A DNA stretch of 64,000 nucleotides. Source: Cyclobacterium xiamenense (GTDB taxonomy: Bacteria; Bacteroidota; Bacteroidia; Cytophagales; Cyclobacteriaceae). The position numbers and the translations under genes were made by a program. The notes beneath the pieces are model-generated. The model searched no databases, was not told the DNA's origin, and saw only the letters and a program-made list of their open reading frames with translations. Of this stretch, positions 8,869 through 16,005 are shown piece by piece (the first letter of the stretch is position 1; each line of letters begins with the position of its first letter). The DNA is taken from positions 62,001 to 126,000 of the forward strand of contig NZ_WIOK01000014.1 in assembly GCF_009467825.1 (NCBI RefSeq). The letters run 5' to 3'.

Positions 8869-9827
8869 TGGGGTTGCTTTATTTCCACTTCGTTTTTTTC
8901 GTAGGCATCGATGATGGACTTGACCAGTCGGTGGCGAACCACGTCCCTGCCCGATAGGTGTACCACGCCGATACCTTTGACGTCCTTTAGGATGCGCAAG
9001 GATTCCCGAAGGCCCGACTTTTGTTTGGGGGGCAGGTCCACCTGTGATTGATCCCCGGTGATGATCACTTTGGAGTTGGGGCCCATGCGGGTCAGGAACA
9101 TTTTTATCTGTTCGCTGGTGGTATTTTGTGCTTCATCCAGCAAGATAAAGGCGTCGTGCAGCGTTCTTCCGCGCATGTACGCCAGGGGTGCAATTTCGAT
9201 GACGCGGTTTTCCTGGTAAAAGCGTAATTTTTCCGAGGGGACCATGTCTCCCAGCGCATCGTAAATGGGGCGCAGGTAGGGGTCCAGTTTTTCTTGCAGA
9301 TCACCCGGTAAAAATCCCAGGTTTTCGCCGGCTTCTACGGCGGGGCGGGTGATGATGATGCGTTTTACCTCGCGATTTTTGAGTGCACGAACGGCCAGGG
9401 CCACGGCGATGTAGGTCTTACCCGTACCGGCCGGTCCCAGGGCAAAGACCAGGTCGTTGGCAAACGCAGCATCCACCAATTTTTTTTGATTGGAGGACTT
9501 CGGCCGCACCACCAGTCCTTTGTTCCCATACAGGATAATGTCATTTTTCGCATCCGATGGTCCGGAGGGCGTACCTTCCAGGGCAATGTATTCCTTCACA
9601 TTATCCGGCGTCACCTGCCCGAAGCGACTGAAGTGTTCCAGCAGCATGTTAAGAATATCATTGATTTTAAGGATTTCGGGGGCTTGTCCTTTGATCCGGA
9701 TTTCATTTCCTCTGGAGACTATCTTGCTCTGGGGAAAAGCAGCTGATATTTGCCGGATGTTTTCATTTTCCGATCCCAGGAAGTCCAGGAGGGAAATGTT
9801 TTCCAATGTAATGACTTTTTCTACCAA
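8865..9827 (-). CDS. PhoH-family ATPase
   Basis: A 320-residue cytoplasmic protein with an N-terminal KH-like region (about 20-85) and a PhoH P-loop ATPase domain. Walker A is GPAGTGKT (131-138) and Walker B is ILLDEAQNTT near 230; the ITGDQSQVDLP motif follows. PhoH proteins (YbeZ type) are linked to RNA metabolism and often sit next to ybeY, but no ybeY is visible here. The gene is divergent from the SAM hydrolase-type gene and heads a short unit with the GNAT gene. A -7 like box lies about 70 bases upstream. Confidence 0.9.
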   Translation of the reverse strand: MVEKVITLENISLLDFLGSENENIRQISAAFPQSKIVSRGNEIRIKGQAPEILKINDILNMLLEHFSRFGQVTPDNVKEYIALEGTPSGPSDAKNDIILYGNKGLVVRPKSSNQKKLVDAAFANDLVFALGPAGTGKTYIAVALAVRALKNREVKRIIITRPAVEAGENLGFLPGDLQEKLDPYLRPIYDALGDMVPSEKLRFYQENRVIEIAPLAYMRGRTLHDAFILLDEAQNTTSEQIKMFLTRMGPNSKVIITGDQSQVDLPPKQKSGLRESLRILKDVKGIGVVHLSGRDVVRHRLVKSIIDAYEKNEVEIKQPQ

Positions 9828-9896
9828 TATCTTTTCTTCTGTTTTACCGAATTCAAAAAACTAATTTAAAATGCCTATTTTTGTTTAAACGTAACA

Positions 9897-9904
9897 CAAA
9901 AGTA
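9897..9904 (-). promoter_or_regulatory. Putative -7 element for phoH
   Basis: On the minus strand TACTTTTG matches TAnnTTTG. It is about 70 bases upstream of the phoH ATG in the divergent intergenic region 9828-9928. No clear TTTG occurs 19 bases further upstream. Confidence 0.4.
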
Positions 9905-9928
9905 CGAATTTTTAATTGACTTGCTTGT

Positions 9929-10699
9929 ATGGCTTTGGTAACATTCATCTCTGATTTTGGTAACGCAGATTACTACGTACCGGTGGTAAAAGCAAAGATG
10001 TTATCGATTAATCCCCAATTGTCCATTGTGGACATCAGCCACGAAATTGCCATTTACGACATTGCGCACGCGGCATTCGTACTCCGTGCAAGCTATAACG
10101 AATTTCCGAAGGGCACTGTTCACCTGGTGGCCTTAAATGCGACCAGCAATATTACGGATGGGTACATAGGGATCAAATTAAACGAGCATGTTTTCATCGG
10201 TCCGAACAACGGCGTACTGAGCATGTTGGCCGATAATGACCCGGGCATTGTGGTCAAATTTTCCGACATTCATATCCGGAACAGCAGCTTTCCGGCAAAG
10301 GATATTCTGGCGCCCATCGCTGCCAAGGTGGCCAGTGGGGCCGCCATCCATGATTTTGGCGGTCCTTTGCCCGCAATCAAAAAAATGATGGGGCGGCAAT
10401 TCAAGGCCAGCAAGAAACAGATTGTGGGCTATGTATTGCGAGTCGACCATTACGGAAACCTGATTACCAATATACCGCGGGATGTATTCGACAAATTAAA
10501 TCCCGGAAAGTTTCAGATTGCCTTTGGTCGGGAGACGTTGGAATCGATCCAGCAGAATTACGACGAGGTGGAACCCGGCGATTGCTGGGCCTTTTTCAAC
10601 AGCCTGGGTTTGTTGGAAATTGGCATCAATCACGGTCACGGTGCGGATTTATTGGGCTTGAAATACGACAGCGCCATTTACATCAATTTCGATAGCTAA
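9929..10699 (+). CDS. SAM hydroxide adenosyltransferase family protein (DUF62)
   Basis: A 256-residue member of the family that cleaves S-adenosylmethionine to adenosine and methionine using a hydroxide ion (related to fluorinase and chlorinase). The signature segments are all present: N-terminal LVTFISDFGNADYYV, VDISHEI, HLVALNAT, IGPNNGVLSML and, in the C-terminal beta domain, RVDHYGNLITNIP. The length matches the family. It is a single-gene unit, divergent from phoH and ending 167 bases before tRNA-Leu. Why cells hydrolyse SAM this way is not well understood, so the biological role stays open. Confidence 0.9.
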   Translation: MALVTFISDFGNADYYVPVVKAKMLSINPQLSIVDISHEIAIYDIAHAAFVLRASYNEFPKGTVHLVALNATSNITDGYIGIKLNEHVFIGPNNGVLSMLADNDPGIVVKFSDIHIRNSSFPAKDILAPIAAKVASGAAIHDFGGPLPAIKKMMGRQFKASKKQIVGYVLRVDHYGNLITNIPRDVFDKLNPGKFQIAFGRETLESIQQNYDEVEPGDCWAFFNSLGLLEIGINHGHGADLLGLKYDSAIYINFDS

Positions 10700-10801
10700 G
10701 GAATTGATTGCGAAGAAAATGGGCCGGAGCGCGGCGGAAATGGGCCTGTTTTTCGTGCAAAAAGGGAAAAAAAATGCCGGTCGTGGGATGCAAAAGTATT
10801 G

Positions 10802-10829
10802 TTTGAGAAAAATTCTTTGCTCATATTTG
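10802..10829 (+). promoter_or_regulatory. Putative promoter of tRNA-Leu
   Basis: TTTG at 10802-10805 and CATATTTG at 10822-10829 (one mismatch to TAnnTTTG) are 16 bases apart, shorter than the usual 19. A TTG two bases earlier gives a nearer-normal spacing. The tRNA starts 37 bases downstream. Confidence 0.4.
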
Positions 10830-10832
10830 CAA

Positions 10833-10852
10833 CCCGTTCAGCAAGGAACGGG
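10833..10852 (+). other. Hairpin in the tRNA-Leu leader
   Basis: CCCGTTC and GAACGGG form a perfect 7-bp stem with a 6-base loop, lying 13 bases before the mature tRNA 5' end. It would be in the precursor transcript and could influence 5' processing. No T tract follows, so it is not an intrinsic terminator. Confidence 0.5.
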
Positions 10853-10865
10853 ATTTGAGTCACCT

Positions 10866-10949
10866 GCCCAGGTGGCGGAATTGGTAGACGCGTTGGTCTC
10901 AAACACCAATGAGGTAACACTCGTGCCGGTTCGACTCCGGCTCTGGGTA
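10866..10949 (+). tRNA. tRNA-Leu (anticodon CAA)
   Basis: A class II tRNA of 84 bases. The 5' acceptor strand GCCCAGG pairs with TCTGGGT at 10942-10948 (two G-U pairs), followed by discriminator A. The D-arm contains GGCGGAATTGGTAGACGC. The anticodon stem TTGGT/ACCAA encloses the loop CTCAAAC with anticodon CAA, which reads the leucine codon TTG. A long variable arm and the T-arm GCCGG-TTCGACT-CCGGC follow. CCA is not encoded. Repeats of its 3' end follow downstream. Confidence 0.97.
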
Positions 10950-10955
10950 CATTTT

Positions 10956-10988
10956 AAAGGCTCCTTCTTGGAAAGAAGGAGCCTTTTT
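10956..10988 (+). terminator. Terminator 1 behind tRNA-Leu
   Basis: The inverted repeat AAAGGCTCCTTCTT / AAGAAGGAGCCTTT with a 3-base loop is followed by a T run. It starts seven bases after the tRNA. Confidence 0.9.
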
Positions 10989-10996
10989 CGTTTTAT

Positions 10997-11062
10997 AATG
11001 CCGGAGGAGAAGTTTATCCCGATGCAGCGCAGCGGAATCGGGAACTCCGGCCCTGGGTACAT
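10997..11062 (+). repeat. tRNA-Leu tail repeat, copy 1
   Basis: A 66-bp element, 65/66 identical to 11108-11173. It starts with GCCGG, the 5' half of the tRNA T-stem, and ends ACTCCGGCCCTGGGTACA, close to the tRNA T-loop end, T-stem 3' half and acceptor strand. In place of the first part of the T-loop it carries about 38 extra bases including the pair TCCCGAT / ATCGGGA, which can form a hairpin. It is followed by its own terminator-like hairpin. Confidence 0.9.
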
Positions 11063-11066
11063 ATTT

Positions 11067-11100
11067 AAAAGCCCTTTCAATTTTTTGAAGGGGCTTTTTT
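11067..11100 (+). terminator. Terminator 2, behind tail repeat 1
   Basis: AAAAGCCCTTTCAA / TTGAAGGGGCTTTT with a short T-rich loop and a T6 tail. The stem sequence differs from terminators 1 and 3, although the flanking repeats are nearly identical. Confidence 0.8.
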
Positions 11101-11107
11101 GATTTCA

Positions 11108-11173
11108 AATGCCGGAGGAGAAGTTTATCCCGATGCAGCGCAGCGGAATCGGGGACTCCGGCCCTGGGTACAT
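11108..11173 (+). repeat. tRNA-Leu tail repeat, copy 2
   Basis: Second 66-bp copy, differing from copy 1 by a single A-to-G change just before ACTCCGG. It has the same layout: T-stem half GCCGG, inserted hairpin segment, then T-stem and acceptor 3' strand CCTGGGTACA. Confidence 0.9.
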
Positions 11174-11175
11174 AG

Positions 11176-11208
11176 AACCCCTTCAGAAGCGATTTTGAAG
11201 GGGTTTTT
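11176..11208 (+). terminator. Terminator 3, behind tail repeat 2
   Basis: AACCCCTTCA / TGAAGGGGTT around a loop of about 11 bases, followed by a T run. It is the third hairpin in the tRNA-tail series. Confidence 0.75.
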
Positions 11209-11389
11209 GCGTTTTTTGGCAATTAAGTTGAGCGTTAATCATGCAGGGGGTTCTATCATGCAGGTGTAGATAATATAGACAAGCGGTATTTTCTGCTGTA
11301 TCGCTGCAAAAAACCTGACAAGGATTTTCCCCTCGCCAGGTTTTCAAAAATCTATTGCTTAACGGATAAAATGTTAATTCGATAACTAG

Positions 11390-12409
11390 TTAAAAATTCC
11401 TAACCGCACGAACAAAGAAGAAGTCGAGAAACTTAGAGTTGGCGTTCTGGGCTCCACCGGTGAAGTCCTGATTCCAGGCCAGGTTTAAGCTGGCCTCGCT
11501 GGAACTCCAATAGAGAAAATTGGCAAAACCCCCAACCGCATCTTTATTTAGATATAACTTGCTCAACTCGTCTTTGCTGGGTAAATACCAATCACTGTAA
11601 CCTCCTAATTCCAAATCATTACAGAGTTGAGCAGCATAGCTTCCCGGTCCATGGTTATTAACAATGGCTATTGTATTTGCCTGCCCTGTGCCCAAAGCTG
11701 TGGCTGTCGCCCCTGTTCTGCCGCCTACGATTTCCCAGGCTGCGCTACCTTGATCACTTGGAGCAGCGATTATCCCATGGGTTTCGTTTTCCTCATAGCC
11801 CGGGTCACCGGGCTGTAAGATATAGGCGATGATACCTCCCTGATATTTCCTACCTATTTCTAGTACTTCCGAACAAACGGGGATTAAAGAATAGGTTTCG
11901 TTAAAAATGATTGGAGTACCTAATCCCTTCTGTTCAATGCTGAAGGCAAGCTCATCGCATCCGTTCCAGTCTTCGGGAAGCGGTACCGAATGTTTAACCG
12001 TTCTGCCTGAGGCCACACTTGTATGATTCACCCCAACGCCATCAATAGCAATCGTAATCCTAGCTTTTGCCCTTGATCGTCCGGCAGTGATCGCATACGT
12101 AACTTCTACTACAAAATCGGTTTCCGTATTGTAGGCTTTGTAGCTGACCGATTTTGTGTTTGGACCCGCACTTCCCGAAGCCATGTCGTAAACAGGGAAG
12201 TACATTTCACTTCCCGGTTCAATACAATCATCCTCACAGGACCCAGCCGGTGCCATCAGAATTGGCGCGTTTTCCAAATCGGTGTTTGACATCGTTTGCG
12301 CATTTTGCAAATCCTCTGAAATAGTTTCCAAACTGCAGGAATTCATCACGCCAGCCGCCGCAAACAACATCATAAAGGTGTTCAATTTACTCCGAAGATA
12401 ATTTTTCAT
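11390..12409 (-). CDS. Lipoprotein with C-terminal DUF1566 (Lcl-type) domain
   Basis: A 339-residue protein with a signal ending GVMNSCS, a plausible lipobox with Cys at about 25. A middle region (about 60-200) contains a beta-sandwich-like segment. The C-terminal 150 residues carry the DUF1566 pattern: GGIIAYIL, SDWYLPSKDELSKLY, YWSSSEA, and the ending FFFVRAVRNF. DUF1566 domains occur at the ends of surface proteins in many bacteria and have no enzymatic activity assigned. The gene stands alone, between the tRNA tail repeats and a long gene-free stretch, which fits an accessory locus. A surface or periplasmic location is inferred from the lipobox. Confidence 0.75.
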   Translation of the reverse strand: MKNYLRSKLNTFMMLFAAAGVMNSCSLETISEDLQNAQTMSNTDLENAPILMAPAGSCEDDCIEPGSEMYFPVYDMASGSAGPNTKSVSYKAYNTETDFVVEVTYAITAGRSRAKARITIAIDGVGVNHTSVASGRTVKHSVPLPEDWNGCDELAFSIEQKGLGTPIIFNETYSLIPVCSEVLEIGRKYQGGIIAYILQPGDPGYEENETHGIIAAPSDQGSAAWEIVGGRTGATATALGTGQANTIAIVNNHGPGSYAAQLCNDLELGGYSDWYLPSKDELSKLYLNKDAVGGFANFLYWSSSEASLNLAWNQDFTGGAQNANSKFLDFFFVRAVRNF

Positions 12410-13137
12410 ACCACATCAGGTTTTCAAATTTTCCTACTCGTAAGGCTTTTCGGAACATGCCCCGTTTTTTAGCGTGGTTTCTGGATTCCACTTTTTAATG
12501 CTTTTATTTGTCACATTCAGTTGTCAGCCGAATGGCTTTCGCTAGTTGCTTCTCGACTTTTTGTTGACTGCTACCCTAGAAGGGAGCCAGATCCAAAATT
12601 GGAAAGATCAATGAAATAAGGATAAAGGAACGATACTGTACCCGCATCGATAGATACATGCAGGTAAATTTACTTACTCAAAAAAATAGGGTGAATGACC
12701 TTGCTCTCTTTTTAAAATGATTAATGTCAGCTAATTACGGTATTCTATCGAAGGGTAAGATCGTTGGGAGCAACTAGAGGGTTCAGCTACTGCATAAGTA
12801 AAAGTGACATTTTCTAAGAAATTTTGTTTGCCTATCGACCTGCATCGAATGCCAATACTCCCCCAGCCGGTAGTAACTGATATGGGATAAGTAATGTCTG
12901 GCTTCCGATTCGGATTCAGTGATTAAACCCCGGGGGATCTGAGGATGTCAATTTGTTCCGGAATAGTGGTGGGTTTCTTGTCAAATAGGGTCAAAAATTA
13001 AAACAAAACCCCTATAAAAGCAAAAGAACGCCTGCAGGCATGGGAGGCGAGCAGTTCGTGTTTCGGATAATACCCCAAAATTTTTCGCTTACTTTCTTTA
13101 TCGTACTTTTTCCCTTTGACCATTCCATTGCCGATAG

Positions 13138-13199
13138 TTGTGTCTTATGGATGAGACACAAATTCCATAGCGTCTCATAAAAACGAAAATAGGAGACGC
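13138..13199. repeat. Pair of inverted repeats in non-coding DNA
   Basis: TTGTGTCT (13138-13145) pairs with AGACACAA (13154-13161), and GCGTCTC (13170-13176) pairs with GAGACGC (13193-13199). A third pair, TATGGA / TCCATA (13146-13151 and 13164-13169), bridges the first hairpin. The recurring core is GTCTC/GAGAC. The function is unknown; it could be an RNA structure or a protein-binding site. Confidence 0.6.
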
Positions 13200-13441
13200 A
13201 ACGTGTGGAACGAAGTCAAAAACCCTAAATAAGAGATTTACGGATCATTGTCCGCAGCGAAATCGTCTGTATATGTCAGGCAGGGATACGATTCCTTGGA
13301 TACGCATTCCTCCGGAGAACCCTATTCAATCATTTGTATCCTGAGAGAAAAGAGCTACCTGTTTTCAGCACGCAATGCATGCCATTTTTCCGGAAGGCTT
13401 GCTGTCTTTACCTTAAAAAATAATCATTTTACATTCTTTTT

Positions 13442-13472
13442 TTTGAATTTAAAATACATTTTTATACCTTTA
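13442..13472 (+). promoter_or_regulatory. Putative promoter of the asparagine-synthase-like gene
   Basis: TTTG at 13442-13445, 19 bases, then TACCTTTA at 13465-13472 (one mismatch to TAnnTTTG). The spacing is ideal for the Bacteroidota housekeeping sigma factor. The leader to the ATG is about 60 bases. Confidence 0.55.
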
Positions 13473-13537
13473 AAAACATTTTCAAACGAATCAAATTAAA
13501 TTTTCTAGCACCGCTACTGGTTCACCTTTTTCCAATT

Positions 13538-15241
13538 ATGCTCGGATTATCTTTATTTTCACACGAAGACGGATGGGAAAATTCCGCTTCCTCACATACC
13601 GTGTTGTTTTCCAATGAACAATTGGTCGTAACGGTAAACAGCACCTACGAATATCCCTACAGCATTCGCAGTACGGCGCCGGATACGGTCCTGGTTTTGG
13701 AGGGAAAGGTCTACGATCGGTCCACTTCGGCCCTGTTCGACAGTATTCAGCAACTACTAAGCTCTGAGGATGAACTTGAGAAATACCTTTTTGATACGGA
13801 TGGGGAGTTTTACCTGTATGTACTAGATCTCCCATCCCATACCCTAAAGGTGTTTGGGGATCACCTGAATCGCCTGCCCCTTTACCACGGCAGCCGCAAC
13901 GGAAGATGGATCGTATCGCGGGATATCGGATTTGTGCAAGGGTATTTACAGGCGCCAATAAATCCGCTACACCTCGCCGAATTCCTCGTTTTTGACTACA
14001 ACCTGTCCACCCATACGCTTTTTGATCAGGTCTTCCACCTCCAACTCCACGAAAAACTGCTTGTGGATGTAAAGGCAGGCAAGATCACCGCCACAAAAAG
14101 GAGTTATTCCTATGATTTTTCTGCCAAATCAATTTCCCAGGTAGATGAAGTTGCTTTGGATGGCATGGCCTCGGTATTCCTTACCGCGTGCAAGCAACGA
14201 GCTACGGCACAAAACATCCTCTCACTTAGTGGCGGTATGGATTCTCGATCGGTAGCCGCCGGACTGCACAAGGGAGGAGCGCGGGTTACGGGAGTTACAT
14301 TTGAAGATGAGGAAAAATCGGCTACTACCGATGTGGTGATTGCCCAGGAAATTGCAGCTAGCTTGCAGCTCGACTGGCAAAAAATCAGTTTAAATACCGC
14401 CAATTTCAGGGAGGACATTGCCGAAACCATCCGGTTTAAAATGGGAATCCAACCCACGCGGTACTATTATTTGAACCAATTTTGCCGAAAAGTATTTGAT
14501 CGATACGGTGGGAACATTACTTTTTTTACCGGCGACGGAGGGGATAAAGTGTTTCCCGATTTAACAAACAACATCAGGTATTCGGACAACAAAAAGTTGG
14601 TTGAGCTAATTCTTCGGGAGAATTACGAGTTTCCACTAGTCGAAGCGGCCAGATTGACCGGAATTGATGAAAAACAACTTTCCGATTCTATCTACCAAAC
14701 CTTATCAGATTTTCCAGGCAAAAACAGTGGGGACAAACACGCGTATTTTCTGCTAACCTGCCGGATGAAGCGGTATATCTTTGAGGGAGAAGATAGAAAC
14801 AGGCGCTTTTTCTGGGCGACCACGCCCTTTTTAAGTAGGCCTTTTTTCGGTATCATGAGCAAAATCGATCGGGACGTAAAGATAAACGACGACTTCTACA
14901 GGCGCTTTATTGCGAAGCTCAACGAACAGGTAGCCGCAATCCGGGACGAAAATTATTCCAGTGGAAACGTTTCCGTAAGTAAAAATTTTTACCGGTTTGT
15001 AAAAAATAAGGCCAACGCGCTGCTAAGCAGAAAGCGCAAGGAACAACTCAAAGCCCTATTTGAGGGAAGAAAGGCTTCGAAAACCGTCTCGCTCTACAAA
15101 AACCTCATCCTGGAATGGGAATCAAATGAGGTACCGATTGACATGAAAGTGGTTCGAAAAAAGATCAATGACTACAGCTTGGGTCAATTGTCATTGATCG
15201 CAACTGCCCTACTGGTCAGTGCCATCGTAACTAAGAAATGA
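13538..15241 (+). CDS. Asparagine-synthase-like protein without glutaminase cysteine
   Basis: A 567-residue protein with the two-domain layout of glutamine-dependent asparagine synthetase. The N-terminal part (about 1-190) resembles the class II glutaminase fold, for example FDTDGEFYLYVLD and VFGDHLNRLPLYH. It starts MLGLSLFS, however, and lacks the Cys-2 nucleophile that family members expose after removal of Met. The C-terminal synthetase part has the PP-loop LSLSGGMDSRSVA (SGGMDS at 231-236) and GDGGDKVFPDL. It could use ammonia or another amine, or amidate or cyclise a different substrate. Such proteins often sit in surface-glycan or peptide-modification loci. Here the only partner is a small ORF overlapping its stop codon. 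Confidence 0.75.
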   Translation: MLGLSLFSHEDGWENSASSHTVLFSNEQLVVTVNSTYEYPYSIRSTAPDTVLVLEGKVYDRSTSALFDSIQQLLSSEDELEKYLFDTDGEFYLYVLDLPSHTLKVFGDHLNRLPLYHGSRNGRWIVSRDIGFVQGYLQAPINPLHLAEFLVFDYNLSTHTLFDQVFHLQLHEKLLVDVKAGKITATKRSYSYDFSAKSISQVDEVALDGMASVFLTACKQRATAQNILSLSGGMDSRSVAAGLHKGGARVTGVTFEDEEKSATTDVVIAQEIAASLQLDWQKISLNTANFREDIAETIRFKMGIQPTRYYYLNQFCRKVFDRYGGNITFFTGDGGDKVFPDLTNNIRYSDNKKLVELILRENYEFPLVEAARLTGIDEKQLSDSIYQTLSDFPGKNSGDKHAYFLLTCRMKRYIFEGEDRNRRFFWATTPFLSRPFFGIMSKIDRDVKINDDFYRRFIAKLNEQVAAIRDENYSSGNVSVSKNFYRFVKNKANALLSRKRKEQLKALFEGRKASKTVSLYKNLILEWESNEVPIDMKVVRKKINDYSLGQLSLIATALLVSAIVTKK

Positions 15242-15570
15242 TTCACAACCCGATAGCACGCTTTCCGCTGAATGCGACCCGCATTCAAAACACCCTGCAT
15301 TCGGTACAAGAAACCACCACCTGCATCTCGACGCCAGACACTACGGATCATTTATGTAGCGAAAGCCGTCTTTGGACGGGCACGCTCTTGGGAAAGCCAA
15401 TAAAAGAATGGCTTTTCCTGAGTTTTGGCTCTGCTTGCAATGGACGAAACGTCGTATTTTTTGGCGGAAACCCCTATCCGCAAGCGATTCGGTCGCTGGA
15501 AGCATTGCAGATCCTATCACCGCTTTTCCTCCACAATGCCTGTTTATTCAACACGTTTTCCGTACGTTGA
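15238..15570 (+). CDS. Possible small protein coupled to the asparagine-synthase-like gene
   Basis: A 110-codon ORF whose ATG overlaps the preceding TGA as ATGA, the arrangement of a translationally coupled gene. It fills a space that otherwise holds no gene. I recognise no domain. The sequence has a Leu/Phe-rich second half (EWLFLSFGSACNGRNVVFF) and no signal peptide. Because the support is only position and openness of the frame, it may be spurious; a second ORF in another frame (15372-15632) overlaps it and is no better. Confidence 0.3.
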   Translation: MIHNPIARFPLNATRIQNTLHSVQETTTCISTPDTTDHLCSESRLWTGTLLGKPIKEWLFLSFGSACNGRNVVFFGGNPYPQAIRSLEALQILSPLFLHNACLFNTFSVR

Positions 15571-15610
15571 ATTTCCTACTGTGCTTTGACGAAAAAAAAC
15601 AAAACGAACC

Positions 15611-15991
15611 ATGCGTACACTCGATCTGGTAATTACCAAGGAAAATGCGACCTACACCGGTAGCCTGACCTACAACGACAACCGCCTTACCCAATCGGCA
15701 GCCAGCATTCCGGGACTGGAAACACAGGTAAAAAAACTGCTGGCGGAATTTGAAGGCATGAATCCAAATGCCGTCACGTTCAACCACTATTTTCACTGTC
15801 CGGCCTTTTTTGAGGCTTTCAAGGTATTGGATCTGGACGAACTGGCAAAGTTGGCTGCTATCGATACAGGAAAGTTGCAGGCATTCGCCGCCGGTACCCA
15901 AAAACCGGTTCGGGAAGAAGCCGAAACGATCGAAAATGCCCTACAGGACCTGGCCACCCGCCTGATGAAAGCCTCCCTGGTGCTTTCCTGA
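15611..15991 (+). CDS. Small protein, possibly HicB-like
   Basis: A 126-residue soluble protein. The N-terminal half (LDLVITKENATYTGSLTY, then SIPGLETQVKKLLAEFE) has the strand-strand-helix pattern seen in HicB-type antitoxins. The C-terminal half (LAKLAAIDTGKLQAFAAG followed by a long helix) could be a helix-turn-helix of the kind found at the end of some HicB proteins. No HicA toxin is adjacent, so if this reading is right it is an orphan. The family assignment is an inference from pattern only, while the reality of the gene is better supported by its regular composition. Confidence 0.55.
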   Translation: MRTLDLVITKENATYTGSLTYNDNRLTQSAASIPGLETQVKKLLAEFEGMNPNAVTFNHYFHCPAFFEAFKVLDLDELAKLAAIDTGKLQAFAAGTQKPVREEAETIENALQDLATRLMKASLVLS

Positions 15992-16005
15992 GGGAGCAGG
16001 GCTAC

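Larger units (their letters stand above)
12410..13537. other. 1.1-kb stretch without a convincing gene
   Basis: AT-rich compared with its surroundings. All frames are broken by stops except an 83-codon ORF (13248-13499) with low-complexity, Phe-rich sequence that I do not accept. It should hold the upstream region of the DUF1566 lipoprotein gene on its left side. On its right side it holds nested inverted repeats (13138-13199) and a probable promoter (13442-13472) for the asparagine-synthase-like gene. No transposase remnant or known RNA is recognised. Confidence 0.6.

Noticed and set aside
10997-11173. The two 66-bp tail repeats as a CRISPR array.
   Set aside because: There are only two long copies, separated by a terminator hairpin rather than a spacer, they are homologous to tRNA-Leu, and no cas genes are present.
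10899-11222. Minus-strand ORF of 107 codons with repeated PRAGVPDSAALHRDKLLLRH-type segments.
   Set aside because: It runs antisense through the tRNA 3' end and the two tail repeats. Its apparent protein repeats are only the DNA repeats translated. Proteins of this kind are a known annotation artefact near tRNAs.
13248-13499. Plus-strand ORF of 83 codons before the asparagine-synthase-like gene.
   Set aside because: The Phe/Leu-rich tail comes from an AT-rich promoter region. It overlaps the probable promoter at 13442-13472, and no domain is recognisable.
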